This document shows positions 1 to 12,329 of a stretch of 64,000 nt of DNA, in pieces. The notes beneath the pieces were generated by a model. That model was not told where the DNA came from and ran no database searches. It saw nothing but the letters and a program-made list of their open reading frames with translations. A program made the translations under genes and the position numbers. The DNA comes from Agelas oroides (Eukaryota; Porifera; Demospongiae; Agelasida; Agelasidae), in contig OX422187.1 of the NCBI GenBank assembly GCA_949130485.1, positions 9,140,205-9,204,204 of the forward strand, written 5' to 3'. How positions within the stretch are numbered: position 1 is the first letter of the stretch; each line of letters begins with the position of its first letter.

Positions 1-839
1 AGACTGTGGTAGAGCGAGGTAGAGTCAGGTTGAGCAAGGATAGAGTGTGGTAGAGTGAGGTAGAGTCAGGTCGAAACAGGGTAGAGTGTGGTACAGTGAG
101 GTAGAGTCGGGTCGAGCCAAGGTAGAGTGTGGTAGAGTGAGGTAGAGTCGGGGTAGAGTGTGGTAGAGTGAGGTAGAGTCAGGCTAGAGTGTGGTAGAGT
201 GAGGTAGAGTCGGGATAGAGTGTGGTAGAGTGAGGTAGAGTCTGGTCTAGCGAGGGTAGAGTGTGGTAGAGTGAGGTAGAGTCAGATCGAGCTAGGGTAG
301 AGTGTGTTAGAGTGAGGTAGAGTCGGGATAGACTGTGGTAGAGCGAGGTAGAGTCAGGTCGAGCAAGGGTAGAGTGTGGTAGAGTGAGGTAGAGTCAGGT
401 CGAAACAGGGTAGAGTGTGGTACAGTGAGGTAGAGTCGGGTCGAGCCAAGGTAGAGTGTGGTAGAGTGAGGTAGAGTCGGGGTAGAGTGTGGTAGAGTGA
501 GGTAGAGATGGGTCGAGCCAGGGTAGAGTGTGGTAGAGTGAGGTAGAGTCGGGTCGAGCCAGGGTAGAGTGTTGTAGAGTGAGGTAGAGTCGGGGTGGAG
601 TTTGGTAGAGTGAGGTAGAGTCTTGGTAGAGTGTGGTAGAGTGAGGTAGAGTCGGGTCAAGCCAGGGTAGAGTGTGGTAGGGTGAGGGAGAGTCGGGTTG
701 AGCCAGGATAGAGTGTGGTAGAGTGAGGTAGAGTCTGGATAGAGTGTGGTAGAGTTAGGTGGAGTCGGGTCAAGCCAGGTTAGAGTGTGGTAGGGTGAGG
801 GAGAGTCGGGTTGAGCCCGGATAGAGTGTGGTAGAGTGA
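1..839 (+). repeat. D'-type higher-order block, copy 1 (left-truncated by window)
   Basis: This block is marked by variants such as TCGAAACAGG and GAGCTAGGG followed by GTGTTAGAG. It matches 11521-12329: the offset is 11520 up to about base 140 and 11489 afterwards, because one 31-bp unit present here is absent there. Related blocks occur near 18.7-19.4, 24.2-24.9, 34.8-35.4, 44.5-45.0 and 57.9-58.9 kb. No gene is seen in it. Confidence 0.8.
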
Positions 840-2930
840 GGTAGAGTCGGTGTAGAGTGTGGTAGAGTGAGGTAGTGTCAGGTCGAGCCTGGGGAGAGTG
901 TGGTAGAGTAAGGTAGAGTCGGCTCGAGACAGGATAGAGTGTGGTAGAGTGAGGTAGAGTCGGGTCTAGCCAGGGTAGTGTGTGGTAGAGTCGGGTCGAG
1001 CCAGGGTAGAGTGTTGTAGAGTGAGGTAGAGTCGGGGTGGAATGTGGTAGAGTGAGGTAGAGTTGGGGTAGAGTGTGGTAGAGTGAGGTAGAGTAGGGGT
1101 AGAGTGTGGTAGAGTGAGGTAGAGTTTGGACGAGTCAGGGTAGAGTGTGGTAGAGTGAGGTAGAGTGAAGCATAGAGTGTGGTAAAGTGACGTAGAGTCG
1201 GGTCGAGTCAGGGTAGAGAGTAGTAGAGTGAGGTAGAGTAGGGTTGAGCCAGGATAGAGTGTGGTAGAGTGAGGTAGGGTGTTGTAGAGTGAGATAGAGT
1301 CGGGTAGAGCAAGCGTAGAGTGTGGTAGAGTTACGTAGAGTCGGGGTAGAGTGTGGTAGGGTGAGGTAGAGTCTGCTTTAGCCAGGGTAGAGTGTGGTAG
1401 AGTGAGGAAGTGTCGTGTCGAGCCAGGGTAGAGTGTGGTAGAGTGAGGTAAAGTCGGTTCGAGACAGGGAAGAGTGTGCAAAAGTGAGGTAGAGTCGGGG
1501 TAGAGTGTGGTAGAGTGAGGTAGAGTTAGGTAGAGTCGGGGTAGAGTGTGGTAGGGTGAGGTAGAGTCTCCTTTAGCGAGGGTAGAGTGTAGTAGAGTGA
1601 GGAAGTGTCGTGTCGAGCCAGGGTAGAGTGTGGTAGAGTGAGGTAAAGTCGGTTCGAGACAGGGAAGAGTGTGGAAAAGTGAGGTAGAGTCGGGGTAGAG
1701 TGTGGTAGAGTGAGGTAGAGTCGAGGTAGAGTGTGGTAGAGTGAGGTAGAGTTGGGTCGAGCCAGGGTAGAGTGTGGTAGAGTGAGGTAGAGTCGGGGTA
1801 GAGTGTGGTAGAGTGATGTAGACTCGGTGTAGAGTGTGGTAGAGAGAGGTAGAGTCGGGTCGAGCCAGGGTAGAGTGTGTTAGAGTGAGGTAGAGACCGG
1901 TCGAGCCATTGTAGAGTGTGGTACAGTGAGGTAGAGTCGGGTCGAGGAAGGGTAGAGTGCAGCAGAGTGAGGTAGAGTGTGGTAAAGTGAGATAGAGTTG
2001 GGTAGAGAAAGGGTAAACTGTGGTAGAGTGAGGTAGAGTCGGGGTAGAGTGGGGTAGAGTGAGGTAGAGTCGGGGTAGAGTGTGGTAGAGTGAGGTAGAG
2101 TAGGGGTAGAGTGTGGTAGAGTGAGATACAGTCGGGTTGAGCCAGGGTAGAGTGTGGTAGAGTGAGGTAGAGTCGGAGTAGACTGTGGTAGAGTGAGGTA
2201 GAGATGGGTCGAGCCAGGGTAGAGTGTGGTAGAGTAAGATAGAGTCGGGTCGAGCCAGGGTAGAGTGTGAGAGAGTGAAGTAGAGTCGGGTCTAGCCAGG
2301 TTAGTGTGAGGTAGAGTCTGGTCGAGCCAGGGTAGAGTGTTGTAGAGTGAGGTAGAGTCGGGGTGGAGTGTGGTAGAGTGAGGTAGAGTCGGGGTAGAGT
2401 TTGGTAGAGTGAGGTAGAGTAGGGTCAATACAGGGTAGAGTGTGGTAGGGTGAGGTAGAGTTGGGTCGAGCCAGGATAGAGTGTAGTAGAGTGAGGTAGA
2501 GTCGGGTCGAGCTAGGGTAGAGTGTGGTAGAGTGAGGTAGAGTCGGGATAGAGTGTGGTAGAGCGAGGTAGAGTCAGGTCGAGCAAGGGTAGAGTGTGGT
2601 AGAGTGAGGTAGAGTCGCGGAAGAGTGTGGTAGAGTGAGGTAGAGTCGGGTCGAGCCAGGGTACAGTGTTGTAGAGTGAGGTAGAGTCGGGGTGGAGTTT
2701 GGTAGAGTGAGGTAGAGTCTTGGTAGAGTGTGGTAGAGTGAGGTAGAGTCGGGTCAAGCCAGGGTAGAGTGTGGTAGGGTGAGGGAGAGTCGGGTTGAGG
2801 CAGGATAGAGTGTGGTAGAGTGAGGTAGAGTCTGGATAGAGTGTGGTAGAGGGAGGTAGAGTCGGGTCAAGCCAGGTTAGAGTGTGGTAGGGTGAGGGAG
2901 AGTCGGGTTGAGCCCGGATAGAGTGTGGTA
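840..2930 (+). repeat. A-block, copy 1
   Basis: This block carries the diagnostic variants GCCTGGGGAGAG, TTTGGACGAGTC, GTCTGCTTTAGCC (in a doublet) and GAGACCGG. It aligns with 12330-14459. The offset moves from 11489 to 11488 (a 1-bp indel near 1171) and then to 11529 (a 41-bp gain in the other copy). It also aligns with 5.1-7.2 kb at offset 4285, then 4326. Homology to the 12.3-kb copy ends near 2930, where a different block starts. Confidence 0.85.
1880..2428 (+). repeat. A-block core, copy 1 of 7
   Basis: A 549-bp core that starts just before the diagnostic GAGACCGGTCGAGCC. It recurs at 6206, 13409, 27353, 29203, 36604 and 38454. Other shared marks are GTGCAGCAGAG, GGGTAAACTG and GTGTGAGAGAG. 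The core was used to measure offsets between the larger blocks. Confidence 0.85.
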
Positions 2931-5100
2931 CAGTGAGGTAGAGTCGGGTCGACGAAGGGTAGAGTGCGGCAGAGGGAGGTAGAGTGTGGTAGAGTGAGAT
3001 AGAGTCGGGTAGAGAAAGGGTAGACTGTGGTAGAGTGAGGTAGAGGCGGGGTAGAGTGTGGTAGAGTGAGGTAGAGTCGGGATAGAGTGTGGTAGAGTGA
3101 GGTAGAGTAGGGGTAGAGTGTGGTAGAGTGAGGTACAGTCGGGTCGAGCCAGGGTACAGTGTGGTAGAGTGAGGTAGAGTCAGGGTAGAGTGTGGTAGAG
3201 TGACGTAGAGTTGGGGTAGAGTGTGGCAGAGTGTGGTAGAGTGAGGTAGAGTCGGGGTAGAGTGTGGTAGAGTGACGTAGAGTCGGTGTAGAGTGTGGTA
3301 GAGAGAGGTAGAGTCGGGTCGAGGCAGGGTAGAGTGCGGTAGAGTGAGGTAGAGTGCGGTAGAGTGAGATAGAGTCGGGTAGAGAAAGGGTAGACTGTGG
3401 TAGAGTGAGGTAGAGTCGGGGTAGAGTGTGGTAGAGTGAGGTAGAGTCGGGGTAGAGTGTGGTAGAGTGAGGTAGAGTAGGGGTAGAGTGTGGTAGAGTG
3501 AGGTACAGTCGGGTCGAGCCAGGGTAGGGTGTGGTAGAGTGAGGTAGAGTCGGTGTAGACTGTGGTAGAGTGAGGTAGAGATGGGTCGAGCCAGGGTAGA
3601 GTGTGGTAGAGTGAGGTAGAGTCTGGGTAGAGTGTGGTAGAGTAAGATAGAGTCGGGTCGAGCCAGGGTAGAGTGTGGTAGAGTGAAGTAGAGTCGGGTC
3701 TAGCCAGGGTAGTGTGGGGTAGAGTCTGGTCGAGCCAGGGTAGAGTGTTGTAGAGTGAGGTAGAGTCGGGGTGGAGTGTGGTAGAGTGAGGTAGAGTCGG
3801 GGTAGAGTTTGGTAGAGTGTGGTAGGGTGAGGTAGAGTCGGGTCGAGCAAGGGTAGAGTGTAGTAGAGTGAGGTAGAGTCGGGTCGAGCTAGGGTAGAGT
3901 GTGGTAGAGTAAGGTTGAGTCGGGATAGAGTGTGATAGAGCGAGGTAGAGACAGGTCGAGCAAGAGTAGAGTGTGGTAGAGTGAGGTAGAGTCGGATTGA
4001 GCCAGGATAGAGTGTGGTAGAGTGAGGTAGAGTAGGGATAGAGTGTGGTAGAGCGAGGTAAAGTCGGGTCGAGCCACGGAAGAGTGTGGTAGAGTAGGGT
4101 AGAGTCGGGTCGAGTCAGGGTAGAGTGTGGTAGAGTGAGGTAGAGTCGGGGTAGAGTGTGGTAGAGTGAGGTAGAGTCTGGTCTAGCGAGGGTAGAGTGT
4201 GGTAGAGTGAGGTAGAGTCAGATCGAGCTAGGGTAGAGTGTGTTAGAGTGAGGTAGAGTCGGGATAGACTGTGGTAGAGCGAGGTAGAGTCAGGTTGAGC
4301 AAGGGTAGAGTGTGTTAGAGTGAGGTAGAGTCGGGATAGACTGTGGTAGAGCGAGGTAGAGTCAGGTTGAGCAAGGGTAGAGTGTGGTAGAGTGACGTAG
4401 AGAGAGGTAGAGTCGGGTCGAGGCAGGGTAGAGTGCGGTAGAGTGAGATAGAGTCGGGTAGAGAAAGGGTAGACTGTGGTAGAGTGAGGTAGAGTCGGGG
4501 TAGAGTGTGGTAGAGTGAGGTAGAGTCGGGGTAGAGTGTGGTAGAGTGAGGTAGAGCAGGGGTAGAGTGTGGTAGAGTGAGGTACAGTCGGGTCGAGCCA
4601 GGGTAGGGTGTGGTAGAGTGAGGTAGAGTCGGGGTAGACTGTGGTAGAGTGAGGTAGAGATGGGTCGAGCCAGGGTAGAGTGTGGTAGAGTGAGGTAGAG
4701 TCTGGGTAGAGTGTGGTAGAGTAAGATAGAGTCGGGTCGAGCCAGGGTAGAGTGTGGTAGAGTGAAGTAGAGTCGGGTCTAGCCAGGATAGTGTGGGGTA
4801 GAGTCTGGTCGAGCCAGGGTAGAGTGTTGTAGAGTGAGGTAGAGTCGGGGTGGAGTGTGGTAGAGTGAGGTAGAGTCGGGGTAGAGTTTGGTAGAGTGAG
4901 GTAGAGTCGGGTCAATACAGGGTAGAGTGTGGTAAGGTGAGGTAGAGTCGGGTCGAGCTAGGGTAGAGTGTGGTAGAGTAAGGTTGAGTCGGGATAGAGT
5001 GTGATAGAGCGAGGTAGAGACAGGTCGAGCAAGAGTAGAGTGTGGTAGAGTGAGGTACAGTCGGGTCAAGCCAGGGTAGAGTGTGGTAGAGTGAGGTAGA
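2931..5100 (+). repeat. C'-type higher-order block, copy 1
   Basis: Marked by GTGCGGTAGAG, GGTAGAGAAAGGG, TAGTGTGGGG and GATCGAGCTAGGG. The stretch from about 3.3 to 3.8 kb repeats part of 4.4-4.9 kb. About 3.9-5.1 kb aligns with 8.6-9.8 kb at offset 4688. No unique sequence and no gene are seen. Confidence 0.75.
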
Positions 5101-8100
5101 GTCGGGGTAGAGTGTGGTAGAGGGAGGTAGAGTCAGGGTAGAGTGTGGTAGAGTGAGGTAGAGTCAGGTCGAGCCTGGGGAGAGTGTGGTAGAGTAAGGT
5201 AGAGTCGGCTCGAGACAGGATAGAGTGTGGTAGAGTGAGGTAGAGTCGGGTCTAGCCAGGGTAGTGTGTGGTAGAGTCGGGTCGAGCCAGGGTAGAGTGT
5301 TGTAGAGTGAGGTAGAGTCAGGGTGAAATGTGGTAGAGTGAGGTAGAGTTGGGGTAGAGTGTGGTAGAGTGAGGTAGAGTAGGGGTAGAGTGTGGTAGAG
5401 TGAGGTAGAGTTTGGACGAGTCAGGGTAGAGTGTGGTAGAGTGAGGTAGAGTGAAGCTAGAGTGTGGTAAAGTGACGTAGAGTCGGGTCGAGTCAGGGTA
5501 GAGAGTGGTAGAGTGAGGTAGAGTACGGTTGAGCCAGGGTAGAGTGTGGTAGAGTGAGGTAGGGTGTGGTAGAGTGAGATAGAGTCGGGTAGAGCAAGCG
5601 TAGAGTGTGGTAGAGTTAGGTAGAGTCGGGGTAGAGTGTGGTAGGGTGAGGTAGAGTCTGCTTTAGCCAGGGTAGAGTGTGGTAGAGTGAGGAAGTGTCA
5701 TGTCGAGCCAGGGTAGAGTGTGGTAGAGTGAGGTAAAGTCGGTTCGAGACAGGGAAGAGTGTGGAAAAGTGAGGTAGAGTCGGGGTAGAGTGTGGTAGAG
5801 TGAGGTAGAGTTAGGTAGAGTCGGGGTAGAGTGTGGTAGGGTGAGGTAGAGTCTGCTTTAGCCAGGGTAGAGTGTGGTAGAGTGAGGAAGTGTCGTGTCG
5901 AGCCAGGGTAGAGTGTGGTAGAGTGAGGTAAACTCGGTTCGAGACAGGGAAGAGTGTGGAAAAGTGAGGTAGACTCGGGGTAGAGTGTGGTAGAGTGAGG
6001 TAGAGTCGAGGTAGAGTGTGGTAGAGTGAGGTAGAGTTGGGTCGAGCCAGGGTAGAGTGTGGTAGAGCGAGGTAGAGTTGGGGTAGAGTGTGGCAGAGTG
6101 TGGTAGAGTGAGGTAGAGTCGGGGTAGAGTGTGGTAGAGTGATGTAGACTCGGTGTAGAGTGTGGTAGAGAGAGGTAGAGTCGGGTCGAGCCAGGGTAGA
6201 GTGTGTTAGAGTGAGGTAGAGACCGGTCGAGTCAGTGTAGAGTGTGGTACAGTGAGGTAGAATCGGGTCGAGGAAGTGTAGAGTGCAGCAGAGTGAGGTA
6301 GAGTGTGGTAGAGTGAGATAGAGTAGGGTAGAGAAAGGGTAAACTGTCGTAGAGTGAGGTAGAGTCGGGGTAGAGTGGGGTAGAGTGAGGTAGAGTCGGG
6401 GTAGAGTGTGGTAGAGTGAGGTAGAGTAGGGGTAGAGTGTGGTAGAGTGAGATACAGTCGGGTTGAGCCAGGGTAGAGTGTGGTAGAGTGAGGTAGAGTC
6501 GGGGTAGACTGTGGTAGAGTGAGGTAGAGATGGGTCGAGCCAGGGTAGAGTGTGGAAGAGTCAGATAGAGTCGGGTCGAGCCAGGGTAGAGTGTGAGAGA
6601 GTGAAGTAGAGTCGGGTCTAGCCAGGTTAGTGTGAGGTAGAGTCTGGTCGAGCCAGGGTAGAGTGTTGTAGAGTGAGGTAGAGTCGGGGTGGAGTGTGGT
6701 AGAGTGAGGTAGAGTCGGGGTAGAGTTTGGTAGAGTGAGGTAGAGTAGGGTCAATACAGGGTAGAGTGTGGTAGGGTGAGGTAGAGTCGGGTCGAGCCAG
6801 GATAGAGTGTAGTAGAGTGAGGTAGAGTCGGGTCGAGCTAGGGTAGAGTGTGGTAGAGTGAGGTAGAGTCGGGATAGAGTGTGGTAGAGCGAGGTAGAGT
6901 CAGGTCGAGCAAGGGTAGAGTGTGGTAGAGTGAGGTAGAGTCGCGGAAGAGTGTGGTAGAGTGAGGTAGAGTCGGGTCGAGCCAGGGTAGAGTGTTGTAG
7001 AGTGAGGTAGAGTCAGGGTGGAGTTTGGTAGAGTGAGGTAGAGTCTTGGTAGAGTGTGGAAGAGTGAGGTAGAGTCGGGTCAAGCCAGGGTAGAGTGTGG
7101 TAGGGTGAGGGAGAGTCGGGTTGAGGCAGGATAGAGTGTGGTAGAGTGAGGTAGAGTCTGGATAGAGTGTGGTAGAGGGAGGTGGAGTCGGGTCAAGCCA
7201 GGTTAGAGTGTGGTAGGGTGAGGGAGAGTCGGGTTGAGCCCGGATAGAGTGTGGTAGAGTGAGGTAGAGTCGGGGTGGAGTTTGGTAGAGTGAGGTAGAG
7301 TCTTGGTAGAGTGTGGTAGAGTGAGGTAGAGTCGGGTCAAGCCAGGGTAGAGTGTGGTAGGGTGAGGGAGAGTCGGGTTGAGGCAGGATAGAGTGTGGTA
7401 GAGTGAGGTAGAGTCTGGATAGAGTGTGGTAGAGGGAGGTGGAGTCGGGTCAAGCCAGGTTAGAGTGTGGTAGGGTGAGGGAGAGTCGGGTTGAGCCCGG
7501 ATAGAGTGTGGTAGAGTGAGGTAGAGTCGGGGTAGAGTGTGGTAGAGTGAGGTAGAGTCAGGTCGAGCCTGGGGAGAGTGTGGTAGAGTAAGGTAGAGTC
7601 GGCTCGAGACAGGATAGAGTGTGGTAGAGTGAGGTAGAGTCGGCTCTAGCCAGGGTAGTGTGTGGTAGAGTCGGGTCGAGCCAGGGTAGAGTGTTGTAGA
7701 GTGAGGTAGAGTCGGGGTGGAATGTGGTAGAGTGAGGTAGAGTTGGGGTAGAGTGTGGTAGAGTGGGGTAGAGTAGGGGTAGAGTGTGGTAGAGTGAGGT
7801 AGAGTTTGGACGAGTCAGGGTACAGTGTGGTAGAGGGAGGTAGAGTCGGGTCAAGCCAGGGTAGAGTGAGGTAGGGTGAGGTAGAGACGGGTCGAGCGAA
7901 GGCAGAGCGTGGTAGAGTGAGGTAGAGTCGGGTCGAGCTAGGGTGGAGTGTGGTAGAGTGAGGTAGAGTCGGGATGGAGTGTGGTAGAGCGAGGTAGAGT
8001 CGGGTCAATCCAGGGTAGAGTGTGGTAGGGTGACGTAGAGTCGGGTCGAGCCAGGGTAGAGTGTGGTAGAGTCAGGTAGAGTCGGGTCGAGCTAGGATAG

Positions 8101-8500
8101 AGTGTAGTAGAGTGAGGTAGAGTCGGGGTAAGTGAGGTAGAGTGAGGTAGAGTCGGGTCAATCCAGGGTAGAGTGTGGTAGGGTGACGTAGAGTCGGGTC
8201 AAGACAGGGTAGAGTGTGGTAGAGTCAGGTAGAGTCGGGTCGAGCTAGGGTAGAGTGTAGTAGAGTGAGGTAGAGTCAGGGTAGAGTGTGGTAGAGTGAG
8301 TTAGAGTTGGGTCAATCCAGGGTAGAGTGTCGTAGGGGAGGTAGAGTCGGATCGACCGAGGGTAGAGTGTGGTAGAGTGAGGTAGAGCCGGGTAGATCCA
8401 CTATTGTACAGTGTGGTAGAGTGAGGTACAGTCGGGTCGAGCCAGGGTAGAGAGTGATAGAGTGAGGTAGAGTAGGGTTGAGGCAGGGTAGAGAGTGGTA
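5101..8500 (+). repeat. A-block copy 2 with P-like tail
   Basis: Holds the A-block marks in the same order as 840-2930, then runs into P-type sequence with the marks GCGAAGGCAGAGCG and TAGATCCACTATT (8393). The tail from about 5.5 kb on matches 12.7-15.8 kb at offset 7203. The segment near 7085-7245 is followed by a close copy near 7325-7500, a small internal tandem duplication also present at 14.3-14.7 kb. Confidence 0.8.
6206..6754 (+). repeat. A-block core, copy 2 of 7
   Basis: Same 549-bp core, 4326 bp after copy 1 and 7203 bp before copy 3. Several private substitutions set it apart, including GAGTCAGTG in place of GAGCCATTG near its start. Confidence 0.85.
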
Positions 8501-9113
8501 GAGTGAGGTAGAGTGTGGGAGAGTGAGGTAGAGTTGGGTAGAGCAAGGGTAGAGTGTGGTAGAGTGACGTAGAGTCGGGCTAGAGTGTGGTAGAGTGAGG
8601 TAGAGTCGGGTCGAGCCAGGGTAGAGTGTGGTAGAGTGAGTGAGAGTCGGGGTAGAGTGTGGTAGAGAGAGGTAGAGTCGGATTGAGCCAGGATAGAGTG
8701 TGGTAGAGTGAGGTAGAGTAGGGATAGAGTGTGGTAGAGGGAAGTAGAGTCGGGTCGAGCCACGGAAGAGTGTGGTAGAGTAGGGTAGAGTCGGGTCTAG
8801 TCAGGGTAGAGTGTGGTAGAGTGAGGTAGAGTCGGGGTAGAGTGCGGTAGAGTGAGGTAGAGTCTGGTCTAGCGAGGGTAGAGTGTGGTAGAGTGAGGTA
8901 GAGTCAGATCGAGCTAGGGTAGAGTGTGTTAGAGTGAGGTAGAGTCGGGATAGACAGTGGTAGAGCGAGGTAGAGTCAGGTTGAGCAAGGGTAGAGTGTG
9001 TTAGAGTGAGGTAGAGTCGGGATAGACTGTGGTAGAGCGAGGTAGAGTCAGGTTGAGCAAGGGTAGAGTGTGGTAGAGTGACGTAGAGAGAGGTAGAGTC
9101 GGGTCGAGGCAGG

Positions 9114-10192
9114 GTAGAGTGCGGTAGAGTGAGGTAGAGTGCGGTAGAGTGAGATAGAGTCGGGTAGAGAAAGGGTAGACTGTGGTAGAGTGAGGTAGAG
9201 TCGGGGTAGAGTGTGGTAGAGTGAGGTAGAGTCGGGGTAGAGTGTGGTAGAGTGAGGTAGAGTAGGGGTAGAGTGTGGTAGAGTGAGGTACAGTCGGGTC
9301 GAGCCATGGTAGGGTGTGGTAGAGTGAGGTAGAGTCGGGGTAGACTGTGGTAGAGTGAGGTAGAGATGGGTCGAGCCAGGGTAGAGTGTGGTAGAGTGAG
9401 CTAGAGTCTGGGTAGAGTGTGGTAGAGTAAGATAGAGTCGGGTCGAGCCAGGGTAGAGTGTGGTAGAGTGAAGTAGAGTCGGGTCTAGCCAGGGTAGTGT
9501 GGGGTAGAGTCTGGTCGAGCCAGGGTAGAGTGTTGTAGAGTGAGGTAGAGTCGGGGTGGAGTGTGGTAGAGTGAGGTAGAGTCGGGGTAGAGTTTGGTAG
9601 AGTGAGGTAGAGTCGGGTCAATACAGGGTAGAGTGTGGTAGGGTGAGGTAGAGTCGGGTCGAGCAAGGGTAGAGTGTAGTAGAGTGAGGTAGAGTCGGGT
9701 CGAGCTAGGGTAGAGTGTGGTAGAGTAAGGTTGAGTCGGGATAGAGTGTGATAGAGCGAGGTAGAGACAGGTCGAGCAAGAGTAGAGTGTGGTAGAGTGA
9801 GGTACAGTCGGGTCAAGCCAGGGTAGAGTGTGGTAGAGTGAGGTAGAGTCGGGGTAGAGTGTGGTAGAGGGAGGTATAGTCAGGGTAGAGTGTGGTAGAG
9901 TGAGGTAGAGTCGGGTCGAGCCAGGGTAGAGTGTGGAAGAGTGAGGTAGAGTCGGATTGAGCCAGGATAGAGTGTGGTAGAGTGAGGTAGAGTAGGGATA
10001 GAGTGTGGTAGAGCGAGGTAGAGTCGGGTCGAGCCACGGAAGAGTGTGGTAGAGTAGGGTAGAGTCGGGTCTAGTCAGGGTAGAGTGTGGTAGAGTGAGG
10101 TAGAGTCGGGGTAGAGTGTGGTAGAGTGAGGTAGAGATGGGTCGAGCAAGGGTAGAGTGTGGTAGAGTGAGGTAGAGTCGGGTCGAGCCAGG
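9114..10192 (+). repeat. 1079-bp tandem duplication, first copy
   Basis: Copy edges are uncertain by about 20 bp. The next copy lies exactly 1079 bp downstream. Comparing lines by eye I found one difference (10072 versus 11151), so the duplication looks very recent. The length equals 18 x 41 + 11 x 31. Confidence 0.88.
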
Positions 10193-11279
10193 GTAGAGTG
10201 CGGTAGAGTGAGGTAGAGTGCGGTAGAGTGAGATAGAGTCGGGTAGAGAAAGGGTAGACTGTGGTAGAGTGAGGTAGAGTCGGGGTAGAGTGTGGTAGAG
10301 TGAGGTAGAGTCGGGGTAGAGTGTGGTAGAGTGAGGTAGAGTAGGGGTAGAGTGTGGTAGAGTGAGGTACAGTCGGGTCGAGCCATGGTAGGGTGTGGTA
10401 GAGTGAGGTAGAGTCGGGGTAGACTGTGGTAGAGTGAGGTAGAGATGGGTCGAGCCAGGGTAGAGTGTGGTAGAGTGAGCTAGAGTCTGGGTAGAGTGTG
10501 GTAGAGTAAGATAGAGTCGGGTCGAGCCAGGGTAGAGTGTGGTAGAGTGAAGTAGAGTCGGGTCTAGCCAGGGTAGTGTGGGGTAGAGTCTGGTCGAGCC
10601 AGGGTAGAGTGTTGTAGAGTGAGGTAGAGTCGGGGTGGAGTGTGGTAGAGTGAGGTAGAGTCGGGGTAGAGTTTGGTAGAGTGAGGTAGAGTCGGGTCAA
10701 TACAGGGTAGAGTGTGGTAGGGTGAGGTAGAGTCGGGTCGAGCAAGGGTAGAGTGTAGTAGAGTGAGGTAGAGTCGGGTCGAGCTAGGGTAGAGTGTGGT
10801 AGAGTAAGGTTGAGTCGGGATAGAGTGTGATAGAGCGAGGTAGAGACAGGTCGAGCAAGAGTAGAGTGTGGTAGAGTGAGGTACAGTCGGGTCAAGCCAG
10901 GGTAGAGTGTGGTAGAGTGAGGTAGAGTCGGGGTAGAGTGTGGTAGAGGGAGGTATAGTCAGGGTAGAGTGTGGTAGAGTGAGGTAGAGTCGGGTCGAGC
11001 CAGGGTAGAGTGTGGAAGAGTGAGGTAGAGTCGGATTGAGCCAGGATAGAGTGTGGTAGAGTGAGGTAGAGTAGGGATAGAGTGTGGTAGAGCGAGGTAG
11101 AGTCGGGTCGAGCCACGGAAGAGTGTGGTAGAGTAGGGTAGAGTCGGGTCGAGTCAGGGTAGAGTGTGGTAGAGTGAGGTAGAGTCGGGGTAGAGTGTGG
11201 TAGAGTGAGGTAGAGATGGGTCGAGCAAGGGTAGAGTGTGGTAGAGTGAGGTAGAGTCGGGTCGAGCCAGGGTAGAGTG
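10193..11279 (+). repeat. 1079-bp tandem duplication, second copy
   Basis: Repeats the preceding copy, including private variants such as GAGCCATGG (9301 and 10380) and GAGCTAGAG (9399 and 10478). Similarity ends near 11279, where the shared GCCAGGGTAGAGTG is followed by different units. Confidence 0.88.
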
Positions 11280-11280
11280 A

Positions 11281-12329
11281 GGTAGAGTGAGGTAGAGTCG
11301 GGGTAGAGTGTGGTAGAGTAAGATACAGTAGGGTCGAGCCAGGGTAGAGTGTTGTAGAGTGAGGTAGAGTCAGGCTAGAGTGTGGTAGAGTGAGGTAGAG
11401 TCGGGATAGAGTGTGGTAGAGTGAGGTAGAGTCTGGTCTAGCGAGGGTAGAGTGTGGTAGAGTGAGGTAGAGTCAGATCGAGCTAGGGTAGAGTGTGTTA
11501 GAGTGAGGTAGAGTCGGGATAGACTGTGGTAGAGCGAGGTAGAGTCAGGTTGAGCAAGGGTAGAGTGTGGTAGAGTGAGGTAGAGTCAGGTCGAAGCAGG
11601 GTAGAGTGTGGTACAGTGAGGTAGAGTCGGGTCGAGCCAAGGTAGAGTGTGGTAGAGTGAGGTAGAGTCAGGCTAGAGTGTGGTAGAGTGAGGTAGAGTC
11701 GGGATAGAGTGTGGTAGAGTGAGGTAGAGTCTGGTCTAGCGAGGGTAGAGTGTGGTAGAGTGAGGTAGAGTCAGATCGAGCTAGGGTAGAGTGTGTTAGA
11801 GTGAGGTAGAGTCGGGATAGACTGTGGTAGAGCGAGGTAGAGTCAGGTCGAGCAAGGGTAGAGTGTGGTAGAGTGAGGTAGAGTCAGGTCGAAACAGGGT
11901 AGAGTGTGGTACAGTGAGGTAGAGTCGGGTCGAGCCAAGGTAGAGTGTGGTAGAGTGAGGTAGAGTCGGGGTAGAGTGTGGTAGAGTGAGGTAGAGATGG
12001 GTCGAGCCAGGGTAGAGTGTGGTAGAGTGAGGTAGAGTCGGGTCGAGCCAGGGTAGAGTGTTGTAGAGTGAGGTAGAGTCGGGGTGGAGTTTGGTAGAGT
12101 GAGGTAGAGTCTTGGTAGAGTGTGGTAGAGTGAGGCAGAGTCGGGTCAAGCCAGGGTAGAGTGTGGTAGGGTGAGGGAGAGTCGGGTTGAGCCAGGATAG
12201 AGTGTGGTAGAGTGAGGTAGAGTCTGGATAGAGTGTGGTAGAGTTAGGTGGAGTCGGGTCAAGCCAGGTTAGAGTGTGGTAGGGTGAGGGAGAGTCGGGT
12301 TGAGCCCGGATAGAGTGTGGTAGAGTGAG
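11281..12329 (+). repeat. D'-type higher-order block, copy 2
   Basis: Contains two near-copies of the segment with GTCTGGTCTAGCGAGGG (about 11430 and 11730), then the sequence matching the start of the window. Against bases 1-839 it lacks one 31-bp unit. Confidence 0.78.

Noticed and set aside
2867-3850. Minus-strand open frame of 327 codons, and about 100 similar frames of 60-348 codons
   Set aside because: All are translations of the satellite. They shift frame with each unit, overlap each other in two minus-strand frames, start at chance Met codons and end at chance stops. No domain, signal peptide or codon pattern is seen.
8393-8405. TAGATCCACTATT as an attachment site or transposon end
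   Set aside because: No target-site duplication, inverted repeat or cargo flanks it. It simply sits inside satellite units and is copied with them.
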